64,000 nt of DNA from Candidatus Cottocaccamicrobium excrementipullorum. GTDB taxonomy: Bacteria > Bacillota > Clostridia > Lachnospirales > Lachnospiraceae. The notes beneath the pieces were generated by a model. The model did no database searches. It was given only the letters and a program-made list of their open reading frames with translations, and was not told where the DNA came from. The stretch's first letter is position 1; each line of letters starts with the position of its first letter. The stretch is taken from the NCBI GenBank assembly GCA_018713255.1, contig DVFL01000020.1, positions 1-64,000 of the forward strand. The letters are read 5' to 3'. A program made the position numbers and the translations under genes. Below are positions 25,116-33,491 of the stretch, one piece after another.

Positions 25116-25559
25116 TTAATCTTTCTCTTTTTCCCGGAACCAACGATCCAGACAAGCAAGAGCTTTCGTCAACGCGCTCAGTTCATCCTCCGTCAGCTGA
25201 TTTACAACGCCGTCTATCATCTCCTGATGAAATTTTGCGTGATGAGCGTAAGCCGCTTTTCCTTTTTCTGAAAGCGAGATATAAACCACGCGCCGGTCCG
25301 TTTGTCCTCGCTGCCGGGTGACATAGCCTTTTTTCACCAGACTGTTCATGGCAATGGTTAAAGTACCCACAGTAACAGACAATATTCTGGCAATGGTCGA
25401 CATGTTTTTCGGCTCATTCATGCCGATTGCTTCAATCACATGCATATCGTTATTCGTCAAATCCTGAAATTCTGAGCAGCTAAGCGCTTTCTGCTCAATC
25501 TCCAGCACATCCCGAAACAGATTTACCAACACCTCGTTAAGCGTCCCGTAACTGTCCAC
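25116..25559 (-). CDS. fabT: MarR-family regulator, FabT-like
   Basis: A 147-aa winged-helix repressor. By eye it follows Streptococcus FabT closely: LNEVLVNLFRDVLEIE near the N-terminus, FQDLTNNDMHVIEAIG, the recognition region SVTVGTLTIAMNSLVKKGY, the wing QTDRRVVYISLSEKGK, then FHQEMIDGVV. FabT represses fatty-acid genes with acyl-ACP as corepressor. The start is GTG with AAAGGA upstream. A perfect palindrome with the FabT core overlaps the fabH promoter at 52,412-52,434. Unlike the streptococcal arrangement, this gene lies about 27 kb from the fab operon, next to a lipoprotein gene. The symbol is tentative. Confidence 0.75.
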   Translation of the reverse strand: MDSYGTLNEVLVNLFRDVLEIEQKALSCSEFQDLTNNDMHVIEAIGMNEPKNMSTIARILSVTVGTLTIAMNSLVKKGYVTRQRGQTDRRVVYISLSEKGKAAYAHHAKFHQEMIDGVVNQLTEDELSALTKALACLDRWFREKEKD

Positions 25560-25599
25560 GCGTATTCCTTTCTCAGCCTTCGTTTAAACGTACCTGCTG

Positions 25600-25628
25600 A
25601 TTATAACTGATTTTCTGTTGTTTCACAA
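25600..25628 (-). promoter_or_regulatory. Promoter of the marR-lipoprotein pair
   Basis: The minus strand has -35 TTGTGA (25628-25623), a 17-bp spacer and -10 TATAAT (25605-25600). No TTTGA-N3-TCAAA palindrome is present here, so autoregulation through that site is not apparent. Confidence 0.7.
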
Positions 25629-25682
25629 CCGGGTAATCCTTAGGAAATTCTTACAAGCTTGTGATTTTTTTGTGATTTTCCC

Positions 25683-27059
25683 TTAATTTTTCCCGCTTTT
25701 TTCCTGCTTCCCCATCACAAGAGCGGCAAATGCTTCTCCCCGCTCTTCAAAATTTTTAAAGATTCCATAGCTGGCTGCAGCCGGCGACAGTACGCAGCTG
25801 CATCCTTTCCTTGTCAGAATACGAGCCATCTCAACTGCTTCCTCCAAATGCTTAGTCAGCACTAGACGCTCTGGATGTTTAAAGTCCTTCCATTCCCCAA
25901 TCTCCTGGAAAATCCGCTTTCCTGTGGCTTCCATCAGAATAATATGAGCTACTGGACTCTCTGACAAATAACGGATCAGATCAGTGTAATCAATTCCCCG
26001 GTCCATGCCGCCGATCAAAACGGTATCTGCATCCTTCAATGTATTTAAGGCCTGGATGGTGGTATCGCAGATGGTGGAAATAGAATCATCGTAATACCGC
26101 ACCCCATCTTTTTCTCCAAGATAAAACAGCCGGTGAGGAAGGGGCGTAAAGCTCTTCAGTCCTTCCGAAAACTGCTCATCAGAAAGATTAAGCAGCCGGC
26201 AGACTTCATAGACCACAGCAATATCAAAGTAGTTATGATGGCCCAGCAGCCGGATATCTTTCCAGGGAATCAGATAGCTTCCTCCCGGATAAAAAATCTC
26301 CTCTCCCTGAAGACTCACTTCCCCTTCGGCATTTGGCCCTGGATGAGTCTCTCCCAGATCGGCAACAGAAATCACTCGAGAGGGGCAGGCCCCTTCCCGA
26401 GGCAGACACTGTCTGGAACAGATCAGAATATCCTCCGGCCTCTGGTTGCGGTAAATATTTTCCTTAGCTGCCACATACTTTTCCATGGTGCCGTAATGAT
26501 CAAGATGCTCCTCATGAATATTCAAAAGAACTGCGATGTGAGGAGAAACCGTCATATACTCCAGCTGGTGACAGGAAAGTTCAAACACAATCACCGTATC
26601 TGGCTCCACTTCGTCTACATGATCAAAGGCGGGAATCCCGATATTTCCCGCAATCATCGTCTTTCTTCCTGCCGATTTTAAAATATGATATAAAAGAGAG
26701 GTGGTGGTGCTTTTTCCTTTAGTACCGGTAATGCCGATAATCTGGTCTCTGAACAGCTGGAAAAATACCTCTGTCTGAGAAATCATCTGACAGCGGTACG
26801 TATCAACGGGCCGTTCCAGAACAATTCCCGGACTCTTAAACACCACATCATAATCATCCAGGCACTTCTGATAATCCGGCCCAGTAATCCAGGTTACATC
26901 TGGATCAGGAAGCCAGGCCTTCTCTGTATTCTGATCGGCAATGGCGAGTTCTTTATACGCTTTAGTGCGGGACAACATCCGATAAGTAGACTGTCCCTCA
27001 CGCCCAAATCCTAAAAGCAGTACTTTTTTCCCCTTTACCCAGGGATCGATTCTTGTCAT
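25683..27059 (-). CDS. murD2: Mur ligase, probable MurD2 (UDP-MurNAc-L-Ala--L-glutamate ligase)
   Basis: A 458-aa cytoplasmic Mur ligase. The N-terminal Rossmann-like domain is followed by the ATP loop GITGTKGKSTTTS (residues 109-121), the central motif NIHEEHLDHYGTMEKYVAAK, and a C-terminal domain with YDDSISTICDTTIQAL. General MurD adds D-Glu. Because the gene is 12 bp downstream of a MurL-type epimerase, it is more likely MurD2, which adds L-Glu that MurL then epimerises (the Xanthomonas pathway). If so, the cell need not have a glutamate racemase. An ordinary D-Glu-specific MurD is not excluded. Confidence 0.85.
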   Translation of the reverse strand: MTRIDPWVKGKKVLLLGFGREGQSTYRMLSRTKAYKELAIADQNTEKAWLPDPDVTWITGPDYQKCLDDYDVVFKSPGIVLERPVDTYRCQMISQTEVFFQLFRDQIIGITGTKGKSTTTSLLYHILKSAGRKTMIAGNIGIPAFDHVDEVEPDTVIVFELSCHQLEYMTVSPHIAVLLNIHEEHLDHYGTMEKYVAAKENIYRNQRPEDILICSRQCLPREGACPSRVISVADLGETHPGPNAEGEVSLQGEEIFYPGGSYLIPWKDIRLLGHHNYFDIAVVYEVCRLLNLSDEQFSEGLKSFTPLPHRLFYLGEKDGVRYYDDSISTICDTTIQALNTLKDADTVLIGGMDRGIDYTDLIRYLSESPVAHIILMEATGKRIFQEIGEWKDFKHPERLVLTKHLEEAVEMARILTRKGCSCVLSPAAASYGIFKNFEERGEAFAALVMGKQEKSGKN

Positions 27060-27071
27060 AAGTCCTCCAAT

Positions 27072-28481
27072 CTATCTCTGGGCACAGGTTTTCTTTACCA
27101 GAGACAGCCATTCATCCGGCACCAGGTTTTCCTGGTCAAAATACGTATCATAAGCATCCGGATGAACGCGGTACTGCTCATAAAGATCCGTAGTTTTATA
27201 ATATTCCAACAGCCAAGGAAGTTTTTCTCCCTTCTCCTCCAGCTTCTGAATGGTAATGGCAATGGCCGTGTTCACCTCGCTTCGGCTTCCCACGCACTCG
27301 AAAGGTTTTTCCTCCTGAATTCCCGTGAGTTTCTCCAAGGTGTCTTTAAGCTCCTTATCCTCCAGCATATCCCGTCCAAAAATTTCCTTTACCTCTTCCC
27401 GGTTAAGAAATGGAGAAAGAATCAGGCAGACAAACAGGCATTTGGGACAATGTCCGCACCAGCTGTCCGTCTTGCTCCCCACGTTGCAGCTTCGAAAAAT
27501 CTGGTGATACTGCTTAAGTCCTGCAAAATACCGGGCAATCTGAAATTCGCTTAAAGGACGCAGCAGACTGAAATAATAGGCGCTTCCTGGAAGATAGTCT
27601 GCGGCATACCGGTGGAAATCCTGCTCAAATTGAAAACTCTTCGAATACTGATGATTTACCGTGCTGCCGGAAACGGTGCTCTCATTGGCGCTGGACTCAT
27701 TGGACAAAGCAATATAGGGCAGATCGTACAGTCTGGCAGCAATCAGGGAAGAAAAGGCCACAATTGCAGAAAAAGGCGTGTGTCCATTTAAGTATCCCTG
27801 CCGGTTCAGCTCCAGCATATTCTGGTCCAAGGTACGGCTCACCTGAATTACCCGATCGTTGGAAAGACCGGCTGCCTTTACCGTCTCAAGGGTGGCCCCT
27901 CTGGGATTAATGATGTAAGCCCAGATTTCAGCGCCGGCTTTTTTTAACAGCTCAAGGGTCACCGCCGAATCCTTTCCGCCTCCCACCGGCACCAACACTC
28001 CAGGATGACGAGAAATTTCAGCCTCGGCAGCATTAGGTTTTTCTCCCTTAAGGCCAGCCTCTCCTTCCGGCGCCTCTGCCTCAATAGTCATAAAGTTCTC
28101 TATCTCCGCTTCCCGGATTCCATTAACGTAAAAAAATTCTCCCAGGCCGTTAAAATATAAATCCTTCCACCAGGCCTTCTGTTCATCCCCCAAGGTCCCG
28201 GCCAGCACCTTCACCTTGGGAGAACAGGTAATCTTCCAATAGCTTACCAGTTCAGTCATGCCCAGAGAAAAGGCCATTTCTCTCAGCAGAGGATCATCTG
28301 CCGTCTTTCTATGGGCAGGCTTAGGAAATATCCATCTGGGACAAAATTCCTTAAGTCCTGGGATGGAAAACTGAAAGCTGATCTTAAGACAGGTTTCCCC
28401 TTCTTCTATTACAACATTATGATAAATAAATTCCGGGTACTGCTCCCGGAATTTTGTATACTTGCTTGTATGATTTTCCAT
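27072..28481 (-). CDS. murL: Probable MurL, UDP-MurNAc-L-Ala-L-Glu epimerase
   Basis: A 469-aa protein with an ATP-pyrophosphatase-type loop PVGGGKDSAVTLELL (GGGKDS at residues 167-172). Further segments include SNESSANESTV, a histidine- and aromatic-rich segment (about 275-310) and a Cys cluster SWCGHCPKCLF. The layout matches MurL, which epimerises the terminal L-Glu of UDP-MurNAc-L-Ala-L-Glu using ATP. The adjacent Mur ligase supports this. The start has AAGGAA upstream and its own promoter. The family assignment is from memory of motif and context; other GGGKDS enzymes are the main alternative. Confidence 0.8.
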   Translation of the reverse strand: MENHTSKYTKFREQYPEFIYHNVVIEEGETCLKISFQFSIPGLKEFCPRWIFPKPAHRKTADDPLLREMAFSLGMTELVSYWKITCSPKVKVLAGTLGDEQKAWWKDLYFNGLGEFFYVNGIREAEIENFMTIEAEAPEGEAGLKGEKPNAAEAEISRHPGVLVPVGGGKDSAVTLELLKKAGAEIWAYIINPRGATLETVKAAGLSNDRVIQVSRTLDQNMLELNRQGYLNGHTPFSAIVAFSSLIAARLYDLPYIALSNESSANESTVSGSTVNHQYSKSFQFEQDFHRYAADYLPGSAYYFSLLRPLSEFQIARYFAGLKQYHQIFRSCNVGSKTDSWCGHCPKCLFVCLILSPFLNREEVKEIFGRDMLEDKELKDTLEKLTGIQEEKPFECVGSRSEVNTAIAITIQKLEEKGEKLPWLLEYYKTTDLYEQYRVHPDAYDTYFDQENLVPDEWLSLVKKTCAQR

Positions 28482-28521
28482 GTGTATTCCTTTCCGCAGG
28501 GTTCTTCAAACCAACACATTG

Positions 28522-28550
28522 ATTATAGCCGACAACCCCCGGATTTGCAA
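28522..28550 (-). promoter_or_regulatory. Promoter of murL-murD2
   Basis: The minus strand has -35 TTGCAA (28550-28545), a 17-bp spacer and -10 TATAAT (28527-28522), 41 bp before the murL ATG. Confidence 0.78.
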
Positions 28551-28563
28551 CGTTTATCTGCCT

Positions 28564-29100
28564 TTAAGCTCCCAGCCTTCCTCCCAGCCATATGCTGGCC
28601 CCGATCCCCGCGGCTGTGGCCAGGAGAGCGCCGGGAAGGGTAAACCGGGTTTTCCGGATTCCCACCCGTCCGAAATAAATGCTCAGACAATAAAATACCG
28701 TTTCCGTGCAGCCCAAAAGCAGAGACGCCGTCATCCCCGCAGCGCTGTCCGGCCCCTGCTCCCGGAAAATATCCAGCATCAGACTCACCGCAGCAGAGTT
28801 GGAGACGAGACGGAGAATGGCTACCGGAACTACTTGTGCAGGAATTTTGAGCAGTCCAGCGGGCGCTGCCAGCAGTTCTGACAGAAAATCCAGGAAACCT
28901 GAAGCTCTCAGCACGCTCACTGAAGCCATCAGTCCAATGAGCGTAGGAAGAAGCTCCGCCGTAATCTTCATTCCCTCCCTGGCTCCTTCCAGAAAATCAG
29001 AGAACACCGGCCGCCTGGCCAGGATACCGAAAGCCACCAGATAAAACACGGCGAAAGGCATCAAGGCCGAAGACAGCCAGAGAAAAAAGGATATCCACAT
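28564..29100 (-). CDS. spmB: Spore maturation protein B
   Basis: A 178-aa membrane protein of the nucleoside-recognition (Gate) type. Helices and signatures include GMKITAELLPTLIGLMASVSVLR, LVSNSAAVSLMLDIF and GCTETVFYCLSIYFG, matching SpmB, needed for spore core dehydration with SpmA. An in-frame start at 29,193 adds 31 polar residues without a ribosome site; the ATG at 29,100 has a purine-rich AAAAGAGAAG. Its partner spmA is at 40,970-41,590 rather than adjacent. The N-terminus of the RpiR gene is divergent 130 bp away. Confidence 0.88.
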   Translation of the reverse strand: MWISFFLWLSSALMPFAVFYLVAFGILARRPVFSDFLEGAREGMKITAELLPTLIGLMASVSVLRASGFLDFLSELLAAPAGLLKIPAQVVPVAILRLVSNSAAVSLMLDIFREQGPDSAAGMTASLLLGCTETVFYCLSIYFGRVGIRKTRFTLPGALLATAAGIGASIWLGGRLGA

Positions 29101-29229
29101 GATCTTCTCTTTTCCCTTTGGTTTTCCACAATATATGTCTGGTTTTGCAAAAACTTTACACAAGAATCCTTTTGTTTTTCTGGAATTCTCCAATATGCAA
29201 TGCTATAATGCCTGTTGGAGGTTATACTA

Positions 29230-30069
29230 ATGCATTCTCTTACCTTTTTGTCCCCAGAGGCCAATTATACAAAAACGGAACAGCAGATTATTGAATTTAT
29301 CTGCCAGAATCCCAGCAGCTTTCTCACCCTCTCCATCTCTCAGCTGGCCAGACGGCTGGAAGTTTCCGATGCCACCATTTCCCGATTCGCCCGCCATGCC
29401 GGCTATGATGATTTTAAAGAATTAAAAGCAGCGGCAGCAAGGGCCTTCGAGGGAACGGGACCAGCGGAAAAACTGAAAGGCTCCATCTCATCCCACAGCA
29501 GTTTGGGGCTGGACAGCTTTCTTTCCTTTCAGCAGACCTGCATCCGCAAAACCCTGGAGCTGATCGATCGGAAGGCCTTCAGCCAGGCAGTTTCCACTCT
29601 GTGCCAGGCTTCCGTGATTTTCATTCACGGCAAGGGCGCCTCCCGGTCAATGGCCCAGCTTCTGGCTTTCCGCCTGAGACGGTTCGGCAAAACAATATGT
29701 CTTGTTCCTTCTGGAGGCTCTGAGCTCTTCGAAGAACTGTCCCAGGCAAAGCAGGGAGACGCCGTTCTTACCTTCGGCTTTCAGAAACTTCCCAGAGAGT
29801 CCCGCATTCTTCTGAAGGAAGGAAAAGCAGCCGGCTGCTCTACCATTCTGTTTACCAGCACTTTATTTGCTGAAACAGAACCCTCCGCCGACATTCAGCT
29901 GTTCGTGTACCGGGGCGAGCCGGAGGAATACCATTCCATGGCTGCCGCTGCCGCTGTTGTGGATGCTCTCATTCTGGAAATGGCCTCCTCTTTAGGAGAT
30001 GAGGCAGTAGAGCGGCTAAGTCGGCTTCACAACATGAAAAAGCGGTACAGCCAGGAGCTTCCCGGCTAA
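29230..30069 (+). CDS. MurR/RpiR-family transcriptional regulator
   Basis: A 279-aa regulator. The N-terminal HTH (about residues 1-75, SISQLARRLEVSDATISRFARHAGYDDFKELK) is followed by a SIS sugar-phosphate-binding domain (about 105-240, IFIHGKGASRSMAQLLAFRLRRFG). RpiR proteins usually sense phosphosugars and control neighbouring sugar genes; here the divergent neighbour is spmB and no sugar operon is attached. A TTG at 29,215 lies within the ribosome site GGAGG, so the ATG at 29,230 (8 bases after it) is chosen. Confidence 0.9.
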   Translation: MHSLTFLSPEANYTKTEQQIIEFICQNPSSFLTLSISQLARRLEVSDATISRFARHAGYDDFKELKAAAARAFEGTGPAEKLKGSISSHSSLGLDSFLSFQQTCIRKTLELIDRKAFSQAVSTLCQASVIFIHGKGASRSMAQLLAFRLRRFGKTICLVPSGGSELFEELSQAKQGDAVLTFGFQKLPRESRILLKEGKAAGCSTILFTSTLFAETEPSADIQLFVYRGEPEEYHSMAAAAAVVDALILEMASSLGDEAVERLSRLHNMKKRYSQELPG

Positions 30070-30116
30070 TACCGCCTTTTTATCATTTTTCTAACGTAAC
30101 AGTTACTTTCTAACGG

Positions 30117-30902
30117 TTATGATCTGGTCAGTACGGAAACGTAATCTCCTCCCAGGCTGTGGATCTCCTTTAACGCAGTCTTCAGCATTCCCGCAGTCTT
30201 TACCTGAAAGGCAATGTTTTCAGAAATCCAGATCTCATAACGCCCTTCACGGACAGCTTCTTTTAATCCCTCAATGGTACGGATAGTCCGGCTAAATCTG
30301 GTATTCACACAGCCGTACTGAAATGCCTGATGGGTGTCGCTTCCCGTTACCACGGGAATTCCCAGCTCCTGGCCCAGAGTGTATACCTGTTTTTCTGTTC
30401 TTTCCCTGTCTTGTGCCAGATCTTTTCCATTTAAATCCAGAAAATCAAACTGCAGAAGAAGTTCTCGGGGAAGTTCCGGAATATGACCGCCCTCCCGGTA
30501 AGGATGGCCTGCTCCCACAATCACAGGATATTCCCGCAGAAGAGAAATAAGCTGATGAAAAGGAAGAAATTTTTCTTTTTCTTTATAAGGCTCAAGCCTC
30601 CGGTTCAGTTCAAGAATATCCTCCATTCGGCCAATGGTTAGGATGTGTCCCCCTTCCGCGATATCCGTCTCCATTCCTGGAAAGATCCGCAGTCCTCCTG
30701 CCAGAAAAGTATCCTCATCCCGCTGAAAATTCTCCGCAATATAGCGGTATACCTGGTCAAATCCCAGAGTATTAAAATGTTCCGTCAGGCAGATGGCATC
30801 CAGCCCCGCATGTTGGGCTTCCCCGAAAAGCCAGTTGGTATATACCTTGGAAAAGGGCAGTTTTTTCGCCAGTTTTCCATGGGTATGAAAATCAATCTTC
30901 AT
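30117..30902 (-). CDS. PHP-domain phosphoesterase linked to an ECF transporter
   Basis: A 261-aa polymerase-and-histidinol-phosphatase (PHP) protein. Metal ligands are visible as DFHTHGKL (residues 4-11), CLTEHFN, FPGMETDI, GAGHPYR and TGSDTHQ, so it should be an active tri-metal phosphoesterase or nuclease. It lies 19 bp downstream of ecfT and is the last gene of the S component-ecfA-ecfT unit. It may dephosphorylate or process the imported compound; the substrate is unknown. Confidence 0.85.
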   Translation of the reverse strand: MKIDFHTHGKLAKKLPFSKVYTNWLFGEAQHAGLDAICLTEHFNTLGFDQVYRYIAENFQRDEDTFLAGGLRIFPGMETDIAEGGHILTIGRMEDILELNRRLEPYKEKEKFLPFHQLISLLREYPVIVGAGHPYREGGHIPELPRELLLQFDFLDLNGKDLAQDRERTEKQVYTLGQELGIPVVTGSDTHQAFQYGCVNTRFSRTIRTIEGLKEAVREGRYEIWISENIAFQVKTAGMLKTALKEIHSLGGDYVSVLTRS

Positions 30903-30921
30903 TGTTTCTTCTCCTTCCTCA

Positions 30922-31749
30922 CTAAAATTGCCAGGCCATCCAAAAGCAGGCCGCTGTCCAGAGAGTCGAAATTCCCACGAAATAAAAATCCTTCTGGCCC
31001 AGCCTCAGAGAAGCCAGGCGAATCCTCTTAACCGCCATATTCTGGGAGGCGTAGCGGTATCCCTTGATTTCCAGGGCTTCCACTGTAGTCCGGGAACGTT
31101 TGGCCGTGTTCAGCATCAGGGGATAAAAGGCCATAATGATCACCTTTACCTGATAGACCAGCCACTTCACCTTTCCTCCGATCCCCTCTTTTCTCGGCGC
31201 ATTGCCCCGAAGACGGTAAGACAGAAGAATATTCTGGAATTCTTCCATTAAAATGGGCAGCATCCGATAGCCGAAGGAAATCGAAAAAGAAAAACGTTCC
31301 GGACATCCGAACCATTCCAGGCCGTTGGCCAGCCGGTCAGGGTCCAGCCCGGAAAATACCGTAACCGAGGCAAGGGAGACCACAGCCACCTTCAGCGTCA
31401 TGATTAACAGGGGAAGCACCGTTTCTCCATTTCCTCCGAAAAACAAAGAAATAATCAGCAAATATCCTGTCTGGGAAAATATACCCAGACAAAATAAAAA
31501 CAGCACCAGCGGCGCGATTTTGGCCAACCGGGTAGTCACCGCTACCAGAAAAAACATTCCCAAAAGCAGCGCCACATTGTCCATAAACCAGGGCACCAGG
31601 CCAAAAAACAGGTACCACAGAAGCAGAATCCTTGGATCTAAGGCGGCAATCACCGTATCATTATTTCCGTATGCGTTTTTTAAGACCTGATTGCGCAGAA
31701 AATCAATGGACAACTTATCAAACAGATTCTCTGACAACTTTTCTAACAT
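30922..31749 (-). CDS. ecfT: ECF transporter transmembrane protein EcfT
   Basis: A 275-aa scaffold of an energy-coupling-factor importer. Hydrophobic helices occupy about residues 40-135 and 240-270. The coupling helices carry Ala-Arg-Gly-like motifs: SYRLRGNAPR and ALEIKGYRYA. Its start overlaps the stop of the fused ATPase gene by 7 bp, so expression is coupled. It would connect the ATPase to the S component at 33,492-34,340. Confidence 0.9.
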   Translation of the reverse strand: MLEKLSENLFDKLSIDFLRNQVLKNAYGNNDTVIAALDPRILLLWYLFFGLVPWFMDNVALLLGMFFLVAVTTRLAKIAPLVLFLFCLGIFSQTGYLLIISLFFGGNGETVLPLLIMTLKVAVVSLASVTVFSGLDPDRLANGLEWFGCPERFSFSISFGYRMLPILMEEFQNILLSYRLRGNAPRKEGIGGKVKWLVYQVKVIIMAFYPLMLNTAKRSRTTVEALEIKGYRYASQNMAVKRIRLASLRLGQKDFYFVGISTLWTAACFWMAWQF

Positions 31750-33449
31750 AAGCCTTCTTCATTCCTTTCCTGAAAGCAGCTGACAAATTCCTCGATAGTG
31801 TAGCAGTCCGCTTCTTCACACATGGCCTTTCCCATAGCAAAAATTTCCGGCGGACGAATTCCCACCAGCTCAGCCACCTGCCGATTCTGAAAAATTTCTT
31901 CTCTGGAGCCATCGGCAATGAGCTTTCCATCCTTTAGTACCAAAATCCGCTCCGCCCACTGACATACCAGCTGCATGTCGTGAGTAGCGATCATCACCGT
32001 TTCCGTCACATCCTTCAGCATCTGAAGGGTTTTCATAATTTCATGGCGGGTGGCAATATCCAGATTGGCTGTAGGCTCATCTAAAAGAAGAATCCCCGGA
32101 TTCAAGGCAATGCCAATGGCTAAAGAAGCTCTCCGCATCTGGCCTCCGGAAAGAAGGCGGCCGTCCCTGTTTTTAATAGAAGTGAGATTGAACTGAGCCA
32201 GCAACTCCTCTGTCCGCTCTTTCCATTGGGGAATCTGACGTACCTTCATGGCATAAGCAATATCTCCTTCTATCGAATCCTTAATGAACATTTCCTCTGG
32301 ATTTTGATAGACCATGGAGATCAGCTGGGACATTTCCTCCGGACTCATTTTCCGGGTATTCTGTCCCTGAAGGAAGATGTTTCCAGATTCCGGCTTCATT
32401 AATCCAATGAGAAGCTTCATTAAGGTAGACTTTCCCGCTCCATTGGAGCCAATCAAGGCAATCTTTTCCCCTCTTCTGATTTTCAAGGAAAAGTCCTGGA
32501 AAATCCGGCGTTTTCCGCCTTTTACCTCACGGTATCCCACCTGAATATTCTGAAGATCTGCCACCGTCTCCCCATATTCCACGGGACTTTGATGACGATG
32601 GATACAGGGCCAGAATATGCAGTCCTTAAATATTTCTTTTCCCTCTTCCACGGTAGTGGGAAGGACTGCGTCTGAAGGGATGAGCCCCTGCTCCTGAAGC
32701 CGGGCCGCAGCCACCGCCACCTGAGGCGGGAAAATATTGCTCTCTTCCAGATCCTTCACCCGGCGCAGGGCTTCTCTGGCCTCCAGCTTCCATAAGATAC
32801 GCCCCTCCCGCATCAGCACCGCGTTCCGGCAGTATTCTGCGATATATTCCGTGTGGTGCTCAATCACGATAATGGTTTTCCCCATCTCCTGATTCAGCTG
32901 TCTTAAAATCTCATAAGTTTCCCTGGCGTGGAAAGGATCCAGCTGGGCAATGGGCTCGTCCAGAATCAAAATCTCCGGCTCCATGGCCAAAGCTCCCGCC
33001 AGAGCCAGAAGATGTTTCTGGCCTCCGGAAAGCTGCCAGATAAAATCCTCTTCTCGTCCCTCTAATCCGCATAACGCCAGACTTTTTCTCCCTCGCTCTT
33101 TATAATCTTCCAGCCCGTAATTCAGACAGGCAAAAGAAGCATCATCCAGAACCGTAGGACGAACAATCTGATTTTCAAAATCTTGATAGACATAACCCAC
33201 TTTTCTTGCCAGATCGCCTACATTCTGTTCCGTAGTGTCTTTTCCATCAATAAGAACCTTTCCCTCCAGATCTCCGGTAATAAAATGAGGAATCAGACCA
33301 TTTAAGGTTTTGCACAAAGTAGACTTCCCGCAGCCATTATTTCCAATGACCGCAAGGAAGTCGCCCTTTTCCACATGAAGATTCACATGGTTTAATACCG
33401 GTTCTTCTGCGCCAGGATAGGTAAAACTTAAGTCTTTAATCTGTATCAT
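31743..33449 (-). CDS. ECF transporter double ATPase (EcfA1-EcfA2 fused)
   Basis: A 568-aa protein with two complete ABC ATPase domains in one chain. Domain 1: Walker A GNNGCGKST (36-44), QLSGGQKH, ILILDEP. Domain 2 (from about residue 310): GSNGAGKST, LLSGGQMRR, LLLDEPTANLD. Both signatures are intact. The ATG at 33,449 follows AGGAG; an in-frame upstream start at 33,479 lacks one. It lies between the S component and ecfT genes. Confidence 0.93.
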   Translation of the reverse strand: MIQIKDLSFTYPGAEEPVLNHVNLHVEKGDFLAVIGNNGCGKSTLCKTLNGLIPHFITGDLEGKVLIDGKDTTEQNVGDLARKVGYVYQDFENQIVRPTVLDDASFACLNYGLEDYKERGRKSLALCGLEGREEDFIWQLSGGQKHLLALAGALAMEPEILILDEPIAQLDPFHARETYEILRQLNQEMGKTIIVIEHHTEYIAEYCRNAVLMREGRILWKLEAREALRRVKDLEESNIFPPQVAVAAARLQEQGLIPSDAVLPTTVEEGKEIFKDCIFWPCIHRHQSPVEYGETVADLQNIQVGYREVKGGKRRIFQDFSLKIRRGEKIALIGSNGAGKSTLMKLLIGLMKPESGNIFLQGQNTRKMSPEEMSQLISMVYQNPEEMFIKDSIEGDIAYAMKVRQIPQWKERTEELLAQFNLTSIKNRDGRLLSGGQMRRASLAIGIALNPGILLLDEPTANLDIATRHEIMKTLQMLKDVTETVMIATHDMQLVCQWAERILVLKDGKLIADGSREEIFQNRQVAELVGIRPPEIFAMGKAMCEEADCYTIEEFVSCFQERNEEGLC

Positions 33450-33491
33450 GAAAGCTCTCCTGTTCCCTTTTTGCAGCATTCTTTGGGATGT

